From the NCBI GenBank assembly GCA_963774075.1, contig CAVZDP010000005.1, positions 372,001 through 436,000 of the forward strand: a stretch of 64,000 bases of DNA, written 5' to 3'. The notes under the pieces were generated by a model. It saw nothing but the letters and a program-made list of their open reading frames with translations, was not told where the DNA came from and made no database searches. Below, in pieces: positions 53,291-61,007 of the stretch (position 1 is its first letter; every line of letters begins with the position of its first letter). This DNA comes from JBBQNR01 sp963774075 (GTDB lineage Bacteria > Actinomycetota > Thermoleophilia > Solirubrobacterales > JBBDJG01). The translations under genes were made by a program, and so were the position numbers.

Positions 53291-53338
53291 GCCGCCAGTA
53301 TCGCGGCTGTCCGGGCCGGCCGGCGCCGCCCGCCGCTC

Positions 53339-54199
53339 CTACATCCCGAGTGCGCGAGCAACCAGGCGGTCGAACACGCGGTCCGGCAGCACCTTGGCGA
53401 GCGCGGCCCGTGCCCGAGCGTCACGGCCGACCAGGTACCGGGTGCGCGGGCGCGATGCTGTGAGGGCATGCTCGACGTCCTCCGCGACGCGCTCCGGAGG
53501 CAGACCGCTGCGTCCGGTCTCCGCCGCCGCGTTGCGCACGGCGTCGAGCGCCTTGCCGTAGAGCGCCTCCGCCTCGGGTGGGAAGTCGGCGCGAAGCTCC
53601 TCGGCGGTGCCCAACCCGCGGTCCCAGATGGGCGTCGCTATTCCGCCCGGCCTGACGATCGAGACCTCCACCCCCGTGCCGCGCAGCTCTCGTCGCAGCG
53701 AGTCGGTGATCGCCTCGAGGGCGAACTTCGTGGCGGCGTACGGACCGACGAACGGAAGCGCGACCCGACCGCCGATCGAGCCGATGTTGACGATTCGCCC
53801 TCGGGCCTGGCGCAGCAGGGGCAGAAAGGCCTGCGTCACCGCGACCTGCCCGATCAGGTTGACCTCGAGCTGACGGCGAAGCTCCGGGATGGGGATGAAC
53901 TCGAGCGGCGCCGACACGGCCACGCCGGCGTTGTTGACGAGGCCGGCCAGACCGCGGTCTCCCACCGCCTCCCGAACGCGTGCCGCCGCGGCTTCGATGG
54001 AACCGGCGTCCGTGATGTCGAGGTGCAACGCGCGCAGTCGCTCCGAGCCATCGGCCTCGAGGCGCTCTCCGTCCGCGTCGCGGCGCACGCTGCCGAAGAC
54101 CTCGAAGCCGCGAGAGTCGAGGTGAAGCGCGCAAGCTCGCCCGATGCCGGTCGATGCACCGGTCACCACCACAACGCCACGATCCCGTCCGGCGCTCAT
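53339..54199 (-). CDS. Short-chain dehydrogenase/reductase
   Basis: 286 residues, classical SDR: cofactor motif VVVTGASTGIGRACAL near residue 10, NNAGVAVSAP, catalytic Ser in NIGSIGGR and YxxxK as YAATKFALEAITDSLRREL, then IVRPGGIATPIW. It oxidises or reduces a small alcohol or ketone with NAD(P). It overlaps the amidohydrolase gene by 4 bases (ATGA at 54196-54199), the last of a PadR-amidohydrolase-SDR operon, and is likely controlled with it. Confidence 0.94.
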   Translation of the reverse strand: MSAGRDRGVVVVTGASTGIGRACALHLDSRGFEVFGSVRRDADGERLEADGSERLRALHLDITDAGSIEAAAARVREAVGDRGLAGLVNNAGVAVSAPLEFIPIPELRRQLEVNLIGQVAVTQAFLPLLRQARGRIVNIGSIGGRVALPFVGPYAATKFALEAITDSLRRELRGTGVEVSIVRPGGIATPIWDRGLGTAEELRADFPPEAEALYGKALDAVRNAAAETGRSGLPPERVAEDVEHALTASRPRTRYLVGRDARARAALAKVLPDRVFDRLVARALGM

Positions 54200-55116
54200 G
54201 CGCGAACCACGTCTCTCAGCAGAGACTCGGCGTTGCGGGCGAGCCAGAGCTCCATCACGTCCTCGGCGACGGGGAGCGCCCGGAACTCATCCACTACCTG
54301 CCCCGGTGGGCGGCCGAGCAGAAACCAGCCGGTGCCGAACAGCACCTTCTCCTTGATCGTGGTCTGGCCGAAGCGCAGCAGCGGCTCCCAGCCGGTGCCC
54401 GGCGTTGCCAGGTAACGGGGGCGATGCGCGGCCAGCTCGAGGTACACGTTCGGATACTTCCACGCCAGCAGCACCGCCTCCAGTACCCATGGGTAGCCGG
54501 CGTGGCTCATCACGATCTTCAACTCCGGGAAGTCGGCCGCCACGACGTCGAGGTGGCGCGGGTGGCCGAGATCGTTGGGGCTGACCGTCGTCCAGTTCGC
54601 CGACGTGTGGATGCTGAGCGGGACGTCGAGCTCGACGCACTTCGCGTACAGCGGGTAGTAGCGGCGGTCGGCGGCCGGGATGCCGATCATGAACGGGCGC
54701 AGGCTGAGTCCGCGGAAGCCGCGTTCGCGAATCCAGTGCTCGAGCTCGCGCACCGCGTCCATGCCCTTCAGCACGTCGATGCCGGCGAACGGGATGAACC
54801 GGTCGGGGTGGCGCGCCGCGAGCCCTGCGACCAGCTCGTTCGGGATAAACGTCTCGTGCACGCTCGACCACTCGTCGAAGCCGGTGATGAGCGTGCGCTC
54901 GATGCCCGCCTCGTCGAGCAGACTCATCACCTCGTCCTCGTCGCGCCCGAACGCGCGGGCGACGTTACGGAACTGCGACGCGTCGGGCTCCTGTTTGTAG
55001 AACACGCGCAGGTAGCCTGCCATCTCACGCGGGAAGTGCTCGGAGACGTAGGCCATGACCTCCGGCACGGGAACGATAGGCGCCCACATGTCGATCGCGC
55101 CGATGTCTCGCGTCAT
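54196..55116 (-). CDS. Amidohydrolase 2 family (ACMSD-like) metal hydrolase/decarboxylase
   Basis: 306 residues from ATG 55116, with GGAGGG close upstream. TIM-barrel amidohydrolase of the ACMSD-like group: the metal motif is DMWAPIVP in place of DxHxH, then GFRGLSLRPFMIGIP, LSIHTSANWTT, LKIVMSHAGYPWV (His) and VLFGTGWFL. The first motif lacks the two His seen in classical members, so metal binding may differ. It decarboxylates or hydrolyses an aromatic or keto acid; the substrate is unknown. It overlaps the PadR gene stop by 4 bases. Confidence 0.86.
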   Translation of the reverse strand: MTRDIGAIDMWAPIVPVPEVMAYVSEHFPREMAGYLRVFYKQEPDASQFRNVARAFGRDEDEVMSLLDEAGIERTLITGFDEWSSVHETFIPNELVAGLAARHPDRFIPFAGIDVLKGMDAVRELEHWIRERGFRGLSLRPFMIGIPAADRRYYPLYAKCVELDVPLSIHTSANWTTVSPNDLGHPRHLDVVAADFPELKIVMSHAGYPWVLEAVLLAWKYPNVYLELAAHRPRYLATPGTGWEPLLRFGQTTIKEKVLFGTGWFLLGRPPGQVVDEFRALPVAEDVMELWLARNAESLLRDVVRA

Positions 55117-55709
55117 GCTGCCCTCCTCTGCTTGCGGTCGACTTGACGGCCAGGCTCGCTGCGCGCCCGCTCGGCGTCGAAGTCTTCGATCATGCGCTTC
55201 AGCCAGCGCACCTTCTGCCGCTGCTGGGCGATCCCGAGCTCGAGCACCGCAACGCGGTAGGGGTCCACGGCGCGCTCGACCATCCCATCGCGGATCCGCT
55301 GAAAGGCGCGCAGCTTCTCGCTCGAGCTCGTGCGCTGCTCGAGCAGCTTGGCCCGCACCTCGTCGGGCTCCAGCCGATCGAAGAAGAGGCACTTGGCGAG
55401 GAAGGGGTGGCCGAGCAGGAAGTCGTAGGTGACCTCATCCCCCTCGTCGGCACTCGAGCGAAGCCAGCGCGAGAACTCGCGGCGCCCTGCCGCCGTCGGG
55501 CTGTAGACGTGCCTGTCGGGGCTGCCGTCTCCTCGCTCCACGCGCTTTCGGACGAGGCCCTCCGCCTCGAGCCGCCTCAGAAGGGGGTAGAGAACGCCGT
55601 CGTTCAGCATCCGGTCGGGCGGGAGCGCCGGCGAGAGCTTGCGCTTGAGCTCGTAGCCGTGCATCGGCCGCTCGACCAGGAAGCCGAGGATGACGTGCTT
55701 GAGGCTCAC
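55113..55709 (-). CDS. PadR-family transcriptional regulator
   Basis: 198 residues. Winged helix at the N-terminus: LKHVILGFLVERPMHGYELKRKL, LNDGVLYPLLRRLEAEGLV, VYSPTAAGRREF; a long helical C-terminal dimer domain follows. PadR proteins repress genes for phenolic acid or drug responses and are released by small aromatics. It is the first gene of the operon with the amidohydrolase and SDR, so those enzymes may act on its effector. A palindrome 7 bases upstream is the probable operator. Confidence 0.93.
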   Translation of the reverse strand: MSLKHVILGFLVERPMHGYELKRKLSPALPPDRMLNDGVLYPLLRRLEAEGLVRKRVERGDGSPDRHVYSPTAAGRREFSRWLRSSADEGDEVTYDFLLGHPFLAKCLFFDRLEPDEVRAKLLEQRTSSSEKLRAFQRIRDGMVERAVDPYRVAVLELGIAQQRQKVRWLKRMIEDFDAERARSEPGRQVDRKQRRAA

Positions 55710-55715
55710 GGCGAC

Positions 55716-55732
55716 TACCTAGTCTATAGGTA
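55716..55732 (-). promoter_or_regulatory. Putative PadR operator palindrome
   Basis: TACCTA (55716-55721), 5 bases, TAGGTA (55727-55732): a perfect 6+6 inverted repeat just upstream of the PadR start. On the minus strand it contains TATAGACT, which may be the -10 element, so binding would block transcription of the operon. Confidence 0.6.
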
Positions 55733-55766
55733 AGTGGGGCCCCGCACGGGCCGGCGGCGCGACCGC

Positions 55767-56648
55767 TCAGTCCGGTGCCCGCTCGACCCGCTCGGCGAGG
55801 CGGCGAAGCCCGAGCGCCCGGGCCGCCCTGGCCCCCTGCTCGAAGTCCGTTGACCGGTCGGGCGGGCGCTTGACCACGACCCGGCGCAGGGTTGCGATGT
55901 CCTTGAAGTCGTTCAGCTCGTCGGCGTTGTCACGCAAGGAGCCGCGAAGCCGGGGGGTCTCTCGCAACGCGCCGGCGATCGCTCTCTCGAGCGAGCCATG
56001 ACGGCGGAGCAGGTCGGCGGCGGTCTTCTCCCCCACTCCCGGCGCGCCCGGCAGGCCGTCGGAGGGATCGCCGCGGAGCGCGATGAAGTCCGGCACCAGC
56101 GCCGGCGGTACGCCGTAGCGGCGGCGCACCTCTGCTTCGTCCACGAGCTCGGGTCCGCGCGCGCCGGTTCGCAGATAGAGCACCGAGCAGCGCTCGCCAA
56201 CGCACTGGAAGAGGTCCCGGTCGCCGGTCATCACGAGCGAAGTTCCCCCCGCCTCTGCCTCGACGAGCGCGTAGGAGTTGAGCAGGTCGTCGGCCTCGAG
56301 CCCGCGTCGATCGGCGGTTCTCCATCCGAAGGCCTTGTAGAGGCCCGGCGCGGCGGCCCACTGGGGCGCCAGCTCGTCCGGAACCGGCGGGCGGTCGGCA
56401 TGGTAGCCCTCATAGAGCTTCACTCGGTACGCGGCCGCGTCGTCGCCGAAGCAGGCGACCACCGCGCGCGGGTCATGGTCCGCAACGGCGCGCAGGATCA
56501 GGTTCACGCTCCCGAGCAGCGCGTTCACCGGATGGCCGTCGTTGCCCTTGATCGAGCGCGGAAGGGCGAAGAACGCCCGGTACAACGCCGACGGTGCATC
56601 GATCACGAGCAGCGGGCGGGAGATGGGGCGGCGGCGGGCGCTGGGCAT
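55767..56648 (-). CDS. 5'-3' exonuclease (DNA polymerase I N-terminal-like, flap type)
   Basis: 293 residues. The PIN/FEN-type nuclease signatures are intact: LLVIDAPSALYRAFFALP, VVACFGDDAAAYRVKLYEGYHADRP, ADDLLNSYALV, MTGDRDLFQCV and the helix-3-turn motif GDPSDGLPGAPGVGEKTAADLL. The Asp ligands bind two Mg ions. It is a stand-alone exonuclease without a polymerase domain, as in many actinobacteria, and would remove 5' flaps and RNA primers. It is followed by the carboxylase gene on the same strand with 12 bases between. Confidence 0.93.
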   Translation of the reverse strand: MPSARRRPISRPLLVIDAPSALYRAFFALPRSIKGNDGHPVNALLGSVNLILRAVADHDPRAVVACFGDDAAAYRVKLYEGYHADRPPVPDELAPQWAAAPGLYKAFGWRTADRRGLEADDLLNSYALVEAEAGGTSLVMTGDRDLFQCVGERCSVLYLRTGARGPELVDEAEVRRRYGVPPALVPDFIALRGDPSDGLPGAPGVGEKTAADLLRRHGSLERAIAGALRETPRLRGSLRDNADELNDFKDIATLRRVVVKRPPDRSTDFEQGARAARALGLRRLAERVERAPD

Positions 56649-56660
56649 TTCGTCAGAGGT

Positions 56661-58217
56661 TCAAGGACGCAGACCACGCATGCGCGGAGAGCCGACCTCG
56701 TAGGCAACGAGCTCGTGCGCGCGCTCGGCCCACTCGCACAGGAGCGGCCGCGTGTCTCGCGGGTCGATGATCTCTTCGATCCCGAAGCGCTCGGCGGTAC
56801 GGAAGGGGGAGCGCACGGCGTTCAGGCGCGCCTCGATCTCGGCCCGCAGCTCCACAGGGTCGGCGGCCGCCTCGAGGTCGCGGCGGTACGCGGCCTCGAT
56901 GCCCCCCTCGATCGGCAGAGAGCCCCAGTCGCCGGAGGGCCAGGCGTAGCGAACTCCGAACCGCTCGGCGTTCGAGTGCGCAGCCCCCGCGACGCCGTAG
57001 ACCTTGCGCACGATCACCGAGGCCCAGGGCACGGCCGCCTGGTAGACGGCGCAAAGCGCCCTGGTCCCTCGCCTGATCGTGCCCTGGCGCTCCGCCTCCG
57101 TGCCGATCAGGAAGCCTGGCTGATCGACGAAGTTGACGACCGGAAGCCTGAACTGGTCGCAGGTGTCGACGAAGCGCACGAGCTTGTCCGAGGCATCGCC
57201 GTTCAGTCCGCCGGCGTAGTGGTTGGGATCGGAGCAGAGCACGCCGACCGGCCGCCCAGCAAGGCGTGCGAGCACCGTGACGAGAGGACGGCCGTAGCTT
57301 CGGCCCAGCTCGAACAGCGAGTCGCGGTCGAACACCGCCTCGAGGATGCGGCGCGGCTTGTAGGGCTGGCGACGATTGCGGGGAACAATCGTCAAGAGCT
57401 CCCCCTCGCGGCGGTCGGGCGGGTCGCTAGAGGGGGCGCTGGGCGGAGGCTCCCAGACGTTCGGCGGCAGATAGGACAGGAAGCGCCTCACCTGCTCGAG
57501 TGCGTCATCCTCGTCGACGGCCTCGTTGTCCACCGCGCCCGCGCGGGCCTGTGCGCGGGCGCCACCGAGCTCCTCCTTGTCGGGAGTCTCGCCCATCGCG
57601 GCGGCGACGACGGGCGGGCCGGCGACGAAGAGCTGCGCGGTGTCGCGCACGATCACGGAGAAGTGGGATGCGACCACGCGGGCGGCGCCGAGGCCGGCGA
57701 CCGGGCCAAGGGCAGCGGCGGCGACGGGAACGAGCGACAGGTTCTCCACGGCGAGATCCATGCCCGGGATGAACGGTACGTAGGTGAACCCCATCTGCTC
57801 GAGCGTCTTGACGCTGCCGCCGCCGCCCGTTCCGTCGACGAGCCTCACGAGCGGAAGCCGAAGCTCGTGCGCCATGCGCTCCGCGTACACCATCTTCTGC
57901 CAGATCGCGGCGTCGGCAGCCCCGCCCCGGACTGTGAAGTCGTCGCCCTGCACGACGGCCTGTCGGCCCTCGATCCGGCCATTCCCGATTACGACGTTCG
58001 CGGGCATGAACTCGACGAGCTCGCCGTCCGCGTATTCACCGCGCCCGGCGATCGAGCCCGTCTCGCGAAAGCTTCCCGGATCGAACAGCCGCTCGATGCG
58101 TTCTCGCACCGTGAGCCGGCCGCTCGCGTGCTGGCGCTCGACCCGCTCGGGGCCGCCGAGCCGCGCCGCCAGCTCACGGCGGCGCCGAAGCTCCTCGAGC
58201 TCAGGCTCCCAGCTCAT
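56661..58217 (-). CDS. Acyl-CoA carboxylase beta subunit (carboxyltransferase)
   Basis: 518 residues. Carboxyltransferase domains: ERQHASGRLTVRERIERLFDPGSF at the N-terminus, AVVQGDDFTVRGG, a GTGGGGSVKT oxyanion region, IPGMDLAVENLS, FVAGPPVVAAAMGE (acyl-CoA site), then the second domain with VGVLCSDPNHYAGGLN, LPVVNFVDQPGFLIGTEAE and VRKVYGVAGAAH. It carboxylates propionyl-CoA or a longer or branched acyl-CoA; an alpha (biotin) subunit is not in the window. Two palindromes directly upstream suggest tight regulation. Confidence 0.93.
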   Translation of the reverse strand: MSWEPELEELRRRRELAARLGGPERVERQHASGRLTVRERIERLFDPGSFRETGSIAGRGEYADGELVEFMPANVVIGNGRIEGRQAVVQGDDFTVRGGAADAAIWQKMVYAERMAHELRLPLVRLVDGTGGGGSVKTLEQMGFTYVPFIPGMDLAVENLSLVPVAAAALGPVAGLGAARVVASHFSVIVRDTAQLFVAGPPVVAAAMGETPDKEELGGARAQARAGAVDNEAVDEDDALEQVRRFLSYLPPNVWEPPPSAPSSDPPDRREGELLTIVPRNRRQPYKPRRILEAVFDRDSLFELGRSYGRPLVTVLARLAGRPVGVLCSDPNHYAGGLNGDASDKLVRFVDTCDQFRLPVVNFVDQPGFLIGTEAERQGTIRRGTRALCAVYQAAVPWASVIVRKVYGVAGAAHSNAERFGVRYAWPSGDWGSLPIEGGIEAAYRRDLEAAADPVELRAEIEARLNAVRSPFRTAERFGIEEIIDPRDTRPLLCEWAERAHELVAYEVGSPRMRGLRP

Positions 58218-58218
58218 C

Positions 58219-58280
58219 CCTGCGGGAGCATATGCTGCCGCAGGTTTTGTACGGCTGAATCGTCAGGTTCAATATGAACC
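58219..58280. promoter_or_regulatory. Two palindromes in a divergent promoter region
   Basis: Palindrome 1 (58219-58244): CCTGCGG, a single G.G mismatch around the core AGCATATGCT, then CCGCAGG, followed by TTTT. It begins 2 bases from the carboxylase start codon. Palindrome 2 (58266-58280): GGTTCA, ATA, TGAACC, perfect. Both suit dimeric repressors of the TetR or similar type acting on the carboxylase and/or the divergent GNAT gene. Confidence 0.6.
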
Positions 58281-58301
58281 CGAATTCGCCGATACATCAA
58301 G

Positions 58302-58991
58302 GTGATGGGACCGAAGGTCAAGAGCGCCGCTCGGCGCATGAAACGGGGCCTGCGTCGCCATGGGCTCACCGGCGCTGCGCGTCACGCGGCCTCGCGGCTG
58401 GGCGGTCGCTTCTACCTTCGCGAGGCGCACCACTGGTACCAGCTCGACCTTGGGGCCGACCGGCCGCAGCGGCCGATGCCCGAGGGCTTCCGGCTCGTCC
58501 AAGGGGGCGAGGACGAGCTCTTGCTGCTGCGCAGGCTGCCCACCGTCAAGCTCGAGGAGGGAGAGCGGCGCCTAGGCGACGGCGCGACGCTGTGGCTCGT
58601 TCTGGAGGCCGAGGACCCGGCCTTCGCGTGCTGGACCTTCTACGACCGAATGCCGGTCTACGCCGCCAAGGGGGGCGCGCTCGAGCTCCCGCAGCGAGCG
58701 GCAGGCCTCGAGGACTCGGTCACGTCGCCGGACTACCGCGGCCGCGGCGTGGCGCCGGCAGCGTGGGCGGCGATTTCGGACACGCTCCACGAGCGCGGCT
58801 ACGAGCTGCTCATCACCAAGGTCGCCGAGGAGAACCAGCCGTCGCGGCGCGCCGTGGAGAAGGCTGGGTTCCGCGACATCGCCGTGATGCGCCTGATCCG
58901 CTTCGGGCGCAGGCGACGGGTCGAGGTCGAGCCGACAGAGGAGCCGGTTGGCCGCTATCTGGCGGAGCGGCTGGGCTCGCCCGCTGGCTGA
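58302..58991 (+). CDS. GNAT family N-acetyltransferase
   Basis: 229 residues. N-terminal 70 residues are basic and probably a different domain; the GNAT core has DSVTSPDYRGRGVAPAAWAA and the downstream LLITKVAEENQPSRRAVEKAGF with the Asn-x-x-Ser/Ala-x-x-Ala-x-x-Lys-x-Gly-Phe pattern. Acetyl acceptor unknown. The first codon could be ATG 58302 or the adjacent ATG 58305. Divergent from the carboxylase, sharing the regulatory region. Confidence 0.88.
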   Translation: MMGPKVKSAARRMKRGLRRHGLTGAARHAASRLGGRFYLREAHHWYQLDLGADRPQRPMPEGFRLVQGGEDELLLLRRLPTVKLEEGERRLGDGATLWLVLEAEDPAFACWTFYDRMPVYAAKGGALELPQRAAGLEDSVTSPDYRGRGVAPAAWAAISDTLHERGYELLITKVAEENQPSRRAVEKAGFRDIAVMRLIRFGRRRRVEVEPTEEPVGRYLAERLGSPAG

Positions 58992-59196
58992 GCCTCGAAC
59001 GAAAACGTCCGCGGCTGCCCGGAGACTGGCGTAGTGCGCCGGCGGCTGAGCTGACCCGCCAGGCGCTCGCCGAGCTCACAACGGCCGGAAAGTGCCGGCT
59101 CTCGTGATCGGGGTAGGTTTAGGGCCGCCGCGGGCGGGGGAAGAGGGCGGTATCGGTCGCCCACCAGTGAGGCACGACGACCGAAGGGGAAAGCAA

Positions 59197-60618
59197 ATGG
59201 ACTTGCAGCGGAGGCACCCGTACATGCGCATGGCCTTGGCCTGGGGAGTGATCGTCGGACTGCTCTGCTGTTCGGCCGCCACCGCTCCCGCCCTTCCTGT
59301 GGCGCTTCCGCAGCTTCCGGCTGGCCCTACCGGGCCCATCTCGGTTCCTGCGCCCATCCCGAAGAAGCCGGCGGTGCCCAAGGTCGAAACACCCAAGGTC
59401 AAGGTGCCCAAGGTCGAAACACCGAAGGTGAAGGTCCCCAAGGTCGAGGCTCCCAAGGTCGAGGTCCCCAAAGTCCAGGCTCCCAAGGTCGAGGTCCCGA
59501 AGACACCCAGCAAGCCCTCCAAGCCCTCCGCTCCGTCGGTGAAGGTGCCCAAGCTTCCTTCGAGCTCCGGCCCCTCCAGCGGCGGCGGCTCGGGGCCGAA
59601 CCTACCCACCCTTCCCTCGGGGCCGCTGCCGGACCGGCGGTCGCCCTCTGCCTCCCCCCTCTCCGACCCCGCGGGCGGCGTCGGACCCGGTGGTTCGGGC
59701 GGCGGGGGCGGCGGACTGCTCTCCCCTCAGACTGGCGGCGGAGGCGGAGGCCAGGGCACTTCCGGGCCGGGCGGCGCGCTTGGCAGCCTCGGCGGGACCT
59801 CCACCCCTGCCGGGCTCGGCGGGGGCGGCGGCGGAATTGGCGGCGGGGCAGGCGCCCTCTCGGCGGCCGGCCTCGCGAGCGGAGCCTCGGCCGGGGTCGC
59901 TCCGGCTTCTCCGCTCGCCAACCCGGCGGTGCTCGGGGCTCTCGTCTCGGCCCTCGACGCCGGCGCGCTCGGCGGCGGAACCCGAGGGCGGGCGTTCGCC
60001 GCCCTGCAGGCCGCCGTAGCGAGCCTTCAGGGCTGCCTCGGGGAGCTCAACCCCCTCGAGCGGCGGATGCTCGAAGGTCGGTTCGGGCTCGACGGCACGC
60101 GCCCACGTTCACGGCGCGCTCTCGCGCGGTCGCTGGGCATCACCACCGGGGCCGCCGGACGGCTCGAGCGCAGGTCCCTGCGCAACCTGCTCAGCGCGGG
60201 GCGAGACGGTTGCGGCTCACTGATCGGGGGAGCGGTCTTCGACCCCACGACAATCGGCGGCCTTGTCGCGGTCGGACTGGCGGCTCCAATGGCCGCCATC
60301 GCGCCGACAGCGTCCGTGCTCGGTGGCCCCGCGCGGACGGGAAGCTTCCCTCCGCCTAGCTGGTCGGCGGCGGACGCCAACGGGCTACGGTGGGCATTGC
60401 TCGGGCTCGCGACCCTCGGCGCCCTCTTCGTACTCGTCGGTGTGGTGCTTCGCGTTCGCGAGTTGCAACGGATCGCCGGCGCTCCGCCGCTCGCGATCGG
60501 CGGTGGCACACGCCGCGAGCCGCACTCTGCGCCCGCACGCGCGGCGCGCGCGAGAACGCGCGGCGCAGGCGCCGAGCGCGCGAGCCCCAGCTCGCGGCGT
60601 GCGAGAGCGGCTCGCTAG
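59197..60618 (+). CDS. Wall-spanning Pro/Gly-rich protein with sigma-region-4-like segment
   Basis: 473 residues from ATG 59197 (AAGGGGAAAG upstream). Residues 1-30 look like a signal or anchor (MALAWGVIVGLLCC). Residues 61-100 are eight PKV-type pentapeptides (PKVET, PKVKV and so on), then a Pro/Ser and poly-Gly region to about 230, an Ala-rich stretch, a helix-turn-helix-like segment at 283-333 (LNPLERRMLEGRFGLDG, ALARSLGITTGAAGRLERRS), and one transmembrane helix at 398-418 followed by a basic tail. If the first segment is a signal peptide, the HTH-like part lies outside. No family known to me. Confidence 0.72.
   Translation: MDLQRRHPYMRMALAWGVIVGLLCCSAATAPALPVALPQLPAGPTGPISVPAPIPKKPAVPKVETPKVKVPKVETPKVKVPKVEAPKVEVPKVQAPKVEVPKTPSKPSKPSAPSVKVPKLPSSSGPSSGGGSGPNLPTLPSGPLPDRRSPSASPLSDPAGGVGPGGSGGGGGGLLSPQTGGGGGGQGTSGPGGALGSLGGTSTPAGLGGGGGGIGGGAGALSAAGLASGASAGVAPASPLANPAVLGALVSALDAGALGGGTRGRAFAALQAAVASLQGCLGELNPLERRMLEGRFGLDGTRPRSRRALARSLGITTGAAGRLERRSLRNLLSAGRDGCGSLIGGAVFDPTTIGGLVAVGLAAPMAAIAPTASVLGGPARTGSFPPPSWSAADANGLRWALLGLATLGALFVLVGVVLRVRELQRIAGAPPLAIGGGTRREPHSAPARAARARTRGAGAERASPSSRRARAAR
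59377..59496 (+). repeat. Eight tandem pentapeptide codon repeats (PKVxx)
   Basis: Fifteen-base units encoding PKV plus two variable residues (ET, KV, EA, EV, QA), eight times in a row at residues 61-100 of the wall-spanning protein. The alternating Lys/Glu and Pro give a stiff extended stalk. Copy number may vary between strains. Confidence 0.85.
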
Positions 60619-60639
60619 CCGCTCCCTAACTCGCTGTCG

Positions 60640-60846
60640 CTAGCTGATCGGCTGGACGTTGACGGCCTTCGGGCCCTTGTCGCCGGCCTCGGATTCGTAC
60701 GAGACCTTCGACCCCTCACGGAGCGAGCGAAAGCCCTCCGCCTTGATCGCGCTCTGATGCACGAACAGGTCGCTGGTGCCATCGTCCGGCGTGATGAACC
60801 CGTAGCCCTTGTCGTCGCTGAACCACTTGACGGTGCCGGTTGCCAT
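60640..60846 (-). CDS. cspA: Cold-shock protein (CspA family)
   Basis: 68 residues with both nucleic-acid-binding motifs: RNP1 as KGYGFITPDDG and RNP2 as DLFVHQSAI, starting MATGTVKWFSDDKG. It binds single-stranded RNA or DNA as an RNA chaperone. TGGAGGAC precedes the ATG. The long leader (about 110 bases to the putative -10) fits cold-shock genes, whose leaders control translation. It converges on the wall protein with 21 bases between. Confidence 0.96.
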   Translation of the reverse strand: MATGTVKWFSDDKGYGFITPDDGTSDLFVHQSAIKAEGFRSLREGSKVSYESEAGDKGPKAVNVQPIS

Positions 60847-60957
60847 GAAATGTCCTCCAGAGTCTTGTGCCGGCTACGCGGAGGATGCTCGTGGCAACGA
60901 CCTGCGACGACCTGCACTACCTGCGCCGAGCGCTTTCGCCCGGCCCCAACGCCCGCG

Positions 60958-60985
60958 AGGGTAGCAGCTAGGCCAGAACGAGCAA
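60958..60985 (-). promoter_or_regulatory. Putative promoter of the cold-shock gene
   Basis: On the minus strand TTGCTC (60985-60980), a 16-base spacer, and TACCCT (60963-60958) resemble the -35 and TAnnnT -10 elements of an actinobacterial housekeeping promoter. Transcription would start near 60950, giving a leader of about 105 bases. Confidence 0.4.
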
Positions 60986-61007
60986 AGTGGCGCGGGGCGG
61001 TCGGCGC

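Noticed and set aside
55998..58277. A 759-codon open frame on the + strand
   Set aside because: Antisense to the exonuclease and carboxylase genes, both with intact motifs; no domain or ribosome site.
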